Source: Deinococcales bacterium (GTDB lineage: Bacteria; Deinococcota; Deinococci; Deinococcales; JAAFIG01). From it: DNA of 64,000 bases. Made by a program: the position numbers and the translations under genes. Below the pieces are notes generated by a model that worked only from the letters and a program-made list of their open reading frames with translations, did not search any database and was not told where the DNA came from. The stretch is from assembly GCA_013298595.1 (NCBI GenBank), contig JAAFIG010000009.1, positions 62,001 through 126,000 on the forward strand. Reading direction: 5' to 3'. Below are positions 43,742 to 55,700 of this stretch, in pieces; position 1 is the stretch's first letter, and each line of letters starts with the position of its first letter.

Positions 43742-46700
43742 CGAATCACCTCGTCGCTGTTTGGTACTGGCAGTTGAATCAGCGTAAAAATTTCTTCATA
43801 AGAAATATCTGGGTCTGTCAGCACCAAATCGGGCGGTAGCGGCGTAAATAACGGATACGTAATGGTGTACGTGCCAGCAGGGACAACGCCAGTCAAACGC
43901 AGTGTTGTGCCATCAAAAGTAAATGGTTGCTTATTACTGATTTGCGGCACACCACGTTCAACCGTGCCAGTTGGCAATGGGTCGGTAATCACAAGATTTT
44001 GCACTGCTTTCTCGAGCGTAATCGTGATGGTGACTGCATAACCAGCCCCACCTTGAGCAATGGCTTTGGTTAAAGTAACAGGTCCGCGTTGGACTAAAGT
44101 GCTGCGGCTCTTGACAGCGGCACCTGTTGGTGGATTCAGTAAGAAGTCTTCGATGGTGATACCACCTGTTTCTGGCGCAACCACAAAGCGGGTGCAAGGC
44201 GCATCATCTGGGACGTACTTACAAGTGAATGGCGCTGTGAACGGATCTAAACGCACAGCATGACGACCTGGTTCAACATCTGGGATGCTGTAACGACCAA
44301 GGGTGTCGGTCACAGCCCAACGTCCATCCGAGAGGTAGACTCGAGCACCTTGGACGGCTTCATCGGTGTCGCGTTCAAAGCTATCGTTGTTGTTGTTATC
44401 GAAGTAGACACGTCCAACGATGGTGGTGCGTGGATTAAAGACACCTAAGGAAACTTTGACCGCTGCAATCGAAGCGTTGGATTGCACACCGACTGTGGTT
44501 GTGCCATTAGCCGCTGTTGCAGTGGCACTAGCAACATTGAGCAAATTACCGTTATTGGCTGCGGGTGTGACAATGGTTTTGAAGCGAATCGAACGACTGG
44601 CATTGGCTGCAATACTACCTGGCAACGTCCAAACCAGCACTTGCTTACCTTCGGCATTGGTCGAAAGTGTTGGATCTGCAATAACTGCTCCAGCAGCGGT
44701 ACTCGAGCCAGCTTGGTATTGTAAACCAATCGGCAGTGTATCGGTAATAACAACATTGCTCACAACCACAACACCGTTATTGATCACACTGAGTTGATAC
44801 GCCAGTGTGCCACCAACCAGTACAGTGGGTTGTTGATCTCGAGGAATCACTTGATCGCCAACGACCACATTTTTCTCGAGTCGGATACTTGGGCGGACAT
44901 AACCAACATTTGGTACACGTCCGATAGCTCCTGCTGGTACTTGCACAACTTGTGGGTTGTTGTTGGTGGTTAGCACATGACCTGTTGGGTCTATGACTTT
45001 CACTGTGGCTGAACCAAAGGCAAGATCGCGGTCGCCTGTGGCGTAATCGCCGTTTGCATCGGTGGTGACCACTTTCAGATTGCCTTTAGCATCGGTAATT
45101 TCGACGCGTACTCCTGCAATACCTGGTTCGCCTGGGTCTTGAACACCGTTGTTGTTGGTGTCGTAGAAGACTCGACCTGTTAAGCCACCAAATAATGGTT
45201 GGTAGCCAACATCGGCTGCTTTGGCATTACCTGCTGGTGGAACATTGACGGTTTGTGTGCTGTTCGCCGTGGTTAAACGGTGGTTATCTGGGGTGGTGTA
45301 CACCACATTCACAGGACCCGCTGCAACATCGGCAGTGTAATTACCATTGGCATCGGTACGAACTTGCACTGGTGTACCACCAAGATCGGTGATGGTAACA
45401 AGTACATTTGGGAAGTTAGGTTCGGTTGGTTGTTGAATACCATCGTTGTTATCGTCGCGCCAGACATGACCCGTTAAAGTACCACGTTGTTGATAACCAT
45501 CTTTACCTGCATCGTTGGCAATATTTGGTAAGACATTGACCACATTTGGATCTGAACCAGTGGTGGTTAAGACCACACCAACAGGCAAGGTGCTATCAAT
45601 TACTTTGACAGTAGCATTGCCACTGAGTACACCCAGTACACTCCAATCGCCACTGGCATTGGTGGTGGTGGTGACAACTTTACCCGCCGAATCGGTGATT
45701 TGGACTGTCACATTGTTAATACCTGGTTCGCCAAGGTCTTGGATTTTATTGCCGTTAGGATCAAGGAAAACCCGTCCAAAGACACTTCCTTGTGGGCGGT
45801 AACCATCAAAACCAGCATCGTTGGTGGTGTTTGCCACAACATTGACAGGACTCGAGTCAAGACCAGCGGTTTGCGTTAAGTTTGGTGGCAACGTTGCATC
45901 GACAACATTGACTATCGCTGTTCCCTCGAGCACACCAGGAGCGGTGTATTTACCATCTGAACCTGTTGTGACTGTAGTGACTTTGCCACCAGCATCGGTG
46001 ATTTGCACATCCACATTTGGAATACCTGGTTCGCCTGGGTTTTGAATGCCATCGCCGTTAGTATCTGTAAAGACCACACCAGTAACCGTACCTTGGCGGC
46101 GGTAGCCATCTATGCCTGCATCGTTTGGATTGGCATTTGCCACGGTTTTACCAACTTGTACAACCACTGGGCTTGGGTCTGTACCAGCGGTTTGGCTAAC
46201 ACCAGCTGGTAATGTTGATTCAACAACATCCACTGTGGCTGGGGTTGCACTGGCTGGAACACTAAGGGCAGTGTACTCACCTGAAGCGTTGGTTGTGACA
46301 GTACGAATACCACCAAAAGCATCGGTAATTTTGACATCCACACCGCCTAAACGTGGTTCGCCAGAATCGAGTGCTCCGTTGCCGTTGGTATCGTAGAAGA
46401 TAATGCCAACAACATCACCTCGAGGTTGGTAACCATCAAAGCCTGCGTTGTTATTTTGTCCGAAAACCACAGTTACTGGGCTTGGGTCGGTACCAGCGGT
46501 TTGCACATGGTTGGCTGGGAAATCTGGGTCGGTGGTATCCACATCTACAGTGCTGATACCTGCTGGTACACCAGTGAAGCTATACGTACCGTTGGCTCCT
46601 GTTGTTGTGGTCTTGGTGCCACCAAATGGGTCTGTCAGGGTAACAGTGATATTTGGAATGCCCACCTCGCCTGGGTCTTGGCTGCCGTTGCCGTTAGTGT

Positions 46701-49700
46701 CAATAAAGACCACGCCATTGACATCACCTCGAGGTTGATACCCATCAAAGCCAGCATCGGCTGGGTTAGCGCCAGCTACAGTGCCACCAGAAACCACATT
46801 GACTGGGCTTGGATCAGTACCAGCGGTTTGCACATGTTGGGCTGGGAAATCTGGGTCGGTGGTAATCACATCTACTGTAGCAGCCCCAGCAGGGATATTT
46901 AGGAAGGTGTAATTACCTGTTGCATTTGTCTGCACAGTACGGGTAACGCCGTTCACATCGGTCAAAACAACATCGATGTTTGGAATACCTAATTCGCCTG
47001 GATCTTGACTGCCGTTACCATTGGTATCCACAAAGACCACGCCAATTACATCGCCTGGAGCAATTGGTGTTGTATCCGTGGCATCGTTATTGCTTGGAGT
47101 TGGGTCTACAACACCAGCTGGCACTGCCACAGTGGCTGTGTTACTGATCGTGCCATTGATTGGGTTGAGCAAAGTACCACGAACTTCAAAAGTCAGGCTC
47201 GAGTTGGCTGCAAGGTCTGCATTGGTTGCCAGATCGCCTGTTTGGAAACCAGTTGTTCCTGCTGGGCAGGTCGCGCCACCTGCAGCAGCGGCTTGCACAC
47301 AACGCCATTGACGACCAGTTGCTGCATAGAAAGCATTTGGTAGTGTATCGGTCACACCTGCGCCGATCACATTGCTTGGACCTGCGTTTGTCACTACGAT
47401 GGTATAGGTGTTAACCGCACCAGCGTTGATGGTGGCTGGGGCTGTAATACCGTCTGTTTTGGTAATTTGTAAATCTGCCACTGGGATTGGTGTGGTGACC
47501 ACCGAGCTTGTGTCGTCTTGACCATTGGTGGTGCCGTTATTGGGTTGGCTATCTGGGTCGAGAACATCCGAAGCTGTGATTTGTGCGGCATTAGTGTACT
47601 CAGCAACGGTTTTGTTTGCTTCGACTTGAGCAACAATATCCACACTCGAGGCAGCACCAGCATTGAGCGCTCCGACATTCCAAGTGATGGTTCCAGCTGC
47701 ATTGGTGGCACTGGCGTTACTACTGGAAACAAAGCTGTAACCAGCAGGGAGCACATCTTGAACCACAATACCTGTGGCTCGAGTTTCGCCACTGTTTTGC
47801 ACCGCTAAGCGGAAGGTCACATTGCTACCAACCAGTGGTTGAATTGGTGGCAATGGATTAATGATTGTTTTGCTTAAACTTAGGTCGGCACGAAGTTCAC
47901 CGAAGTTAATTTCGGTGCGGTTAATACTGACGGTGTCTATCAGTTGAATATTGGTGACTTGACCACCAACACTGGTGCCTGGCGGTACTGTCAATAAAGC
48001 GGGATTACCTGTACTCGAGGCTGTACCAGCACTGTCGCCAACGGTGGTACTGCGGTTAGTGGTGGCTGGTTGTAATTGGGTCACGGTGTAACCCGTGCTG
48101 GTTGGCGAACCAACTGTGCCTGGGGTATCGAGCAAGTTGGTAAAGACATACTCGCCTGTGCCGCTGGTAAATGCCGATTGTTGCGTAACTGCGCCATTGA
48201 TGTCTGTACCTGTCAGGATAACCTGTACACCTGAAAGTGGTAAGTCTGTACCAGCATCAAAAACACCGCTATCGTTGACATCAAGGTAACTACGACCAGC
48301 TAAGGTATTTAAGCCTGAGATGGTTGGGCTACTTTCAGAATCATCGTCGGCAGCAGTATCTATGTTAGTGGTGTTATCACCTGGAGTGCTATCTGGGTCA
48401 AGCATATTTGAAGCTTGGATTTGCACAAAGTTACGGGTGGTGGCTGGTGTGACATTGGCAGAATTAGCATCCACATTGACCGTCACAATAATCAGGTTCG
48501 ATTGATTATTATTTAAGGTACCAACATTCCACTCGAGCTGTGTACCACCAGCAACAGCTGTGATGGTTGGTGTAGCCGCACCGCCACCGATGGTGCTCGA
48601 GACATAGCTGTAGCCACTGGGTAAGAAGTCGCGGACAACGACCCCTGTGGCTTGGGTGGGTCCATTATTGACAGTGATAATTTGGAATTGCACGCCCAGT
48701 TGACCAGCTTGAATGGTTGTGCCACCAACTTGGGCTTTGGCAATGGTTAAGTCGGCGAGGAGTTCACCAAAGTTAAAGTTGATACCGTTTTCGTTGCCTT
48801 GCAAGTCAATTCGGGTGATGGTATTGGTTGCGCTGTTAGCTGTACCGTTAACTGTTGCACCTGTACCAACATTGGTGCTGCCATTGCTGTAATTGGTTGG
48901 TTGGTCTTGGGTTAGTGTGTACGTTGTACCCGTAGCTGGTGGCAATAAATCTGTGATACTCCAAGCACCTGTGCTCGAGTCAGGTGTGGCAGTACGATTG
49001 ACTGGGTTTCCGTTAATATCTGTACCTGTGAGGGTAATGGTTGGTACTGGGGTTGGAGCAGGGTTCGTATTTGGATTACCCAAACCATTTTCACCAATAC
49101 CTCGAGTGGTGTTGTTATTAACATCTAAGTAAACAAACCCAGAAATACTCGGAGCAGCTTTAATCTGCGTTGGTACTGCATTGGCATCATCGTCAGCGGC
49201 TGTATTTGTATTGGTGGTGTTATCACCTGGGGTGCTGTCTGGATCGGCAACAGCCGCATTTTGCACTTGTACAAAGTTATTGGTATTTGCCAAAGTTGCT
49301 GTGGCATTGACTGTCGCACGAACCAATAATGTGGCTGTGCTACTTGCTCCACTAGCCGTCAAATTACCAACAGTCCAATCGAGTTGGTCACCACCTGTTA
49401 CAGCGGTTCGCGTTACACCACTACCAACAGCTGGGGTGCTCGAGATAAAAGTGTACCCACTTGGTAAGAAATCACGGACACTGATACCTGTATTGTTGGA
49501 AAAACCATTATTGGTGACAGTAATCGTGAAGACCACATTCTGACCAATGGTTGGTGTGGCAACATCTAAGGATTTAGTGATACTTAAATCCGATTGCAAT
49601 TCGCCAAAATCGTAATTAACAAGGTTATCACCAAAATTAGCAATCACGCTCGAGGTCGCATCATTGGCTGGTGTGCCATTGGTTGGATTACCTGCTCGAG

Positions 49701-52700
49701 TATTCGTAACAGTGCTCGAGTGCAAAGTTGGTTGAGTCGTTTCGGTAACGGTATACCCCGCTAAGCTACTCTTGGGTAATTGCCCAAAGAAGTAACCACC
49801 AACTGGTACACCACCTGCTGGAACGGTAATGGTTACTGGTACGGCTGGTGCACCATTAATTGAAACATTATTGGTGACTGTGCCACCACCTGCGACAGCA
49901 GCACTGGCAGTTGTTGTTGTAATAACAATATCGCGGTTGAGATCGTCTCTACCAGCTAAGGTGATGGTTTGACCACCCAAGCCAACATCGCCAGCATCGA
50001 AGGTGTTGTCATCTACAACTGTACGGAAAACTCGTCCTGCCAGTGTGGCTGGTGGTAATTCAGCGAAATTATTGGCAATACTGTTTTGATTGCTACCAAG
50101 TACCACAGCACTAATCACATTGTTGGCAGCCGTACCAGTTGGCGTACCACCAATGGTACCAACAGCGGTGTTGGTGACTGTACTAATGAAATTAGCTGGT
50201 TGTGTTTCTGTGATGGTGTACGTTGCTGGACGCAAAGCCCCAAAGTAATAGCCACCAACTGGTAAACCAGCAGGTACAGTTACACTGACTGGTGTAGCAG
50301 CTCCACCATTGATGGAAACATTATTGGTAACTGTGCCACCTGCTGCTACAACCGCACTGGCTGTGGTGGTGGTAATTGTGACAACTTGCCCAAGATCGTT
50401 AGTACCCGTCAATGTGACAGTCACACCTGCAATACCAGGTTCACCAGCTTGTTGAATATTATCGTTGTTACTGGTTTGGAAAACCACACCCGCGATACTT
50501 GAGAGCACAACTTCGGCAAAGTTATTGCCACTCGAGGTTTGACCTGCACCAAGTACCAAGTTGTTAATGATATCTGGAGTCGTACCCAAAGGTGTAGTAG
50601 TTCCTGCTGTTCCGCCTGTTGTGGCAGCACCTGATGTAGTAATACCATCGGCTGTACCTGTTGGTTGGATGCGTTCCTCAACACTGTATGAACCGCGTTT
50701 CAAACCAGCAAAAGCGGTGATGGCTGTACCTGTGCAATCCACGCTCGGGAATACATTGGTTGCACCTGAGGCAAAGCTGTAATTACCGTTCACATCTGTG
50801 CGAGTCGAGAAGGTAACGGCTGTATCAGCATTTAAGCCTGTGCCACCAGCAACACCATCTAAACCAAAGTCTGTGCCAGTTAAAGTAATGCACTGATTTG
50901 CCAATGGTGTATCTGTTCCTACAAGGAAAACACCGTTGCTAAGCCCGTTATCTTGGAAAACCTGACCACTAATTGCACCTGTGCGCTCACCAAAGTCTTG
51001 CAATGTTTGATTGGTGGTGACATTGGTTAAATTAATAACATTGCTTGGATTCTGTGCTGCATTGCCATAAGCACCCGGTTGGGTCTCGGTGATTTGTACA
51101 CTCGAGCCACTTGGAATAATCGCGCTGTAATCACCATTGGTATCGGTGATTAAGTTACGTGTAAATGGTGCTCCTGTTGGTGGTGTGACCAAAATTGTAA
51201 TTGCTACACCTTGAATACCAGGATTAGTTCCACGCACACCACTCGAGGCAACATCGTTATAGACCCGACCACTAACAGTCACTGGAACAATCACAGATAC
51301 TTGGGTTGGGTCTAATCCACCTGTGGTATTTGGTTGATTAATAGCGGCTGTTGGTGGGGTGACACCTGTTGGTGCTGGTCCTGTGATGCTGTTATCTGTT
51401 TTGACACCAGCTATTGGTAAGTTACCTGCTGTTAATGTGGCTTGATTATCTAAAGTCACTGGTGGTGTTGCCGTGACAAGGGTTGGCACGGTCACACGAA
51501 TCACTTCGCCAGGAGCAATCGAAGCAATGGCTGTGGTTGGTAAATTCGTATTGGTAGCAGCAGGGAAAGCAGTTGGCGGTATGGCTCGAGTAATTTGGGC
51601 TTGTCCCACTGTTAACCCAGCTGGGAATGTATCGGCGATTACCACATTGGTTAAAGCCACTGTACCCGTATTTTTGTAAAAAATTGTCCAGAGAATCGTA
51701 TCGTTCTGAGTCACGCTTTGGCTGAGGTCGGCATCATTGGAAATCTCGACAAATTTCCAACCAGCCGCTGTTGGTGTCGCCACCACAGGTGCCAGTGTTA
51801 GATTTTGTCCAGCCAACGCTGTTTGAGGAATGGTTGTACCTGTTGGTAAACCAACACCAATATTGGCTGGCACAGTGGTTGTGGTGTCAGCATTATCGGT
51901 CAGCGTTGTTAAGCTCGAGTACGCAGCAACTGTGGCTGTTGCTTGGTTTGTTAAGTTTGTGCCAACCCCACCAGTTATGGTTACTGGAATAACAATCCGA
52001 ATCACTTCATTGGGCACAACTGTGGCTAATGGACTCGAGAGCACCGAACCAGTACCTGCAAAGCCTGCATTCATACCTGTGGTGGTAGCAGTTGTAAAGG
52101 TTGTGGCAGGTGGTACTAATCTCGAGATGGTTGGTGTACCAGCCACGGTCATGTTACTGCTAAGCGTATCGGTGATGTCCACACCAGTGATATTGGCTGT
52201 ACCTTCGTGCTTGTAGTAAATCACCCAGTTGAGGGTATCGCCAACTGTGGTGGTTTGGCTGTTATCAGCATCAACTGTGCGAACCACATACTTATAACCC
52301 ACCAATGGCGGTGTGATATTGAGGGTAGCGTTGGCTGGAGCTGGGTTTGAGCCACGGTCTGTTTTAAGAGCATCAGCTGGAATGGTGTTTGGGAAACTAC
52401 CCACAGTCGTTGTTGTTGCACCTCTGACATTTAAAACAATGGTACAAGTTCCAGGGGTTGCACCAACAGCCGCAGGAATTGTACCTCCTGTCGCATAAGT
52501 AAATGAGGTGGCTGTGGTGCTAAGCGATGCCGCATTGCAACCAACGCTCGAGGCAACGCCTGTAATTTGTAAACTCGAGCTGACCGAATCGGTGAATGGT
52601 GCGCTAAGTGTGGCAATACCAGCCGTGGCATAATTGCTAAGCGTAATGGTCAGTTGACTGGTTGCATTGGGTTCAATACGGGTTGGGTTGTAACTCTTAG

Positions 52701-55700
52701 CAACAGTCGGTGGAATAAAATTGGTATTAAGCGTTGCTTGTGTCCCATTGCGCGGGTTAATGACTGTTCCACCCGAATCGGCTTCGGCATTGGTGCGTGG
52801 AATTTGGTTAAGGAAAGTTGGCGCAGTACTTGTACCAACTCGGTTTGCGACAACATCCACTTCGATGGTACAAAATCCACCAGAAGCTAAATTGCCGCCT
52901 GATAAACTCCAACTGGTTGCATTAGCAAAAGCAGCTATTGAACCACCGCAGGTATTGGTTGGTGTGGTTGGTACTGGCGCAATTTTCATACCTGTCGGCG
53001 TTCCAGTAGCTGTACCGTCGGATGTGAAATTATCGGTGATATTTAAAGCCGTCAAAGCACTCGGGTAGGCGTTACGCAATACCAACCGCAATCTCGAGAC
53101 TCCTGTACCTGCAACCACTGTGGTTGGTGTGAAGCTTTTTTCCATGCGAAAAGTTGTGAAAATAACCACTGAACTTTGCGTGGAAATACCAGCAGCCCCG
53201 ACAGTATTGGTAGCGCGTTGGTCGGTGGTTACAACATTGATTGGGATTTTATTGACATTAGCACCAGCAATGTAACCTGTTACATCCACTTCGACTACAC
53301 AAGTACTATTGGCGGCAATAGCTCCACCTGTTAAACCAAATTGGCGATTGGCATTGGTGGCTAAACCCTGAGATACACCAACCGCATTTACGACAGGCGT
53401 AGCAGCTGTGTTTGTTACAGTACCATCTGCATTAAAGGTTGGCACATTGGCACTGCAAGTTGTTGTCGCATTGGGCGGGTTAGCAATTTCAACACGCAAT
53501 GGGCATTCAGGCGCACTCGAGCTACCCAGAGTTGTACAAGCACCAAATGGCACACCATCTCGAGTGAAGAAATCGGTAAAGGACACACCGCTTAAAACAT
53601 ACGCATTGTTATTGGTCAGTGTTACGCGTAAACGTGTGGTTTGCCCAGGGTCAATATCAGAAGTCAGGAAAATCTTATCAATACCAATCGCTGCTGGAGA
53701 AACAGTTAGTGTGGCTGCGGCAGGGGTATTATTTGTCACACCTTGTGTTGTTGTGACATTGCTGGTTGGAATCGTATTGGTTTGGTCAACTTGTCCGTTG
53801 GCTACTGGTGATTCAACACTTAACGAAACAGAACATGTAAATGGCGCTGGTGTTGAACCCGCACCAGCCGCTGGCAAACGAATACCACTGATACTAACAA
53901 TATTGCCTGTTGTATCAATATTCTGCCCTGCGCCAATTGTAGGCACAGCAGAAGTGGCTGTCCGACAAGTTGTACTGACTTGTGCAGGACTCGAGACAAC
54001 CAAATTACCTGGGGCAACAAAAGCTGCCAGATCATCGGTTAAACCTGTGATGTCTATGGCTCGAGTGGGGTCATTGTTGGTAAGATCAATGCTTAAACGG
54101 GTTCGTCCGCCAGGTCCAACTTGGCTTGGTGCGAAACTCTTAGCAATTTGAATACCATCACGCACTGTTAATGTTGCACCATCCCCAATTAAATTAGCTG
54201 TACCTGAACTCGAGCGTACTTGGTAAGAAGCAATAGTATTTGGGTAAACGCCAGCAGTACTTGAACGTGCTCTGAAGGTGATAACACAATCTGTTCCTGC
54301 GTTTAATGTTGCGCCACTCAATTGTAATGCAGCATTGCCGCTACCTGCTGCATTGACCAAATTAGTTGTGGCAGCACCGCAACCCGTATTGGTTAATTGA
54401 TCGTAAATAACACCGTCTGGTAAATCATCATCTGGTGTGAAAGAAACACCTGTTTCGGTTGGCGCACCTGCTGGTAAACTCAGTGTAATGCGGAAAAAAC
54501 CCGAACGGGTTGGCACTAAATTCTGAGCGATATCACGTAGAATAGCGGCATTGCTTGGGTCAAATACTGGCGCAGCAGCTAAATTGCCAGTAGCATCGGC
54601 GCTGCTCGAGACTCGCTTATCGAGATTGATAATTGTGCCTGTCACACCTGTTGGTACAACAAAAACACTAGCACTTTGGTCTTGGAAAACAGCTTGGTTT
54701 CCACCAGCAGTAATGTTAGCACCCAGTAATGTGTTGGTTTTTGTACCCGTAGTAATACCTGTAGCACCACGCACTGGAACCAGAATGGTACAACTGGCAG
54801 AAGCTGCTAGTGTCAAACCTGTCACTTGGATACCACGTTGTCCAGCTGCCACAGCCGCAAAAGCAGGAGCAGCATTGGGAATATTTGTTGCACCTTGGCT
54901 TGTGCCACCACATGAAGGCGGCGTAACTGTTACTGCTGCGCCTGTTAGCTCGAGATCAAGTGGTGTTCCCGTGGGTGCTCCACCAACTGTGAAGTAATCG
55001 GTAACATTGACACTTGATACTGGGGTGGTCAAACGATTTGTCACTGTTAAACGCATGACTGTTGCAATGGTTTGTGAGTTGCTGGTCGAAACACGGGTTA
55101 ATGTGGTTGGCGCATCAAACGACTTAGCTGAATCAAGCGATTGATAGGTTAATGATCTCGAGACTCCCGAAGCATTTGTCACACCTTCACGGGTGGTAAC
55201 AGCATTTGCAGGGATGGTGTTGGTAAACACACCCGAGCTAGTACCAACAACTGTGAAACTCACATCACAAAATGAATTGGGTGCAATCCGTGGCACTGTG
55301 ATTTGCACATTATTTGGTGTACCAACTGGTGTGAAAACAGTATCAGGTGTTGCTGCACCAACCGCTAAACACCCACTCGAGAAAGTACGAGTGGTGTTGG
55401 CAAATATCAGTGGTGTTGGCAATTGATCTGAAATCACAACATTATTGATGTTTTGGGCAGTGTCGTTATTGCGAACGCGTACAGTTAAGGCAACATTGGT
55501 GCTGGTGTTTTCGGTTAAGTTATTGCCCACTGCTGCACTACCAGAACCAACTGTACCAAAGCCTTTATTGATACTCGGAGCATCCACTGTTGGAATGACC
55601 ACATTTTCTTGAATATTCTCGTTTTGGTAACGTCCGCCGCCTGGCTTTGGTAAATCCAGCACAGGTTGTGGATCAGTTGCCACAGGCGGACTCGAGCGAC

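Noticed and set aside
40570-47100. CRISPR array or direct-repeat array
   Set aside because: The repeats are about 300 bases long, in frame and coding for beta domains; no short repeat-spacer pattern.
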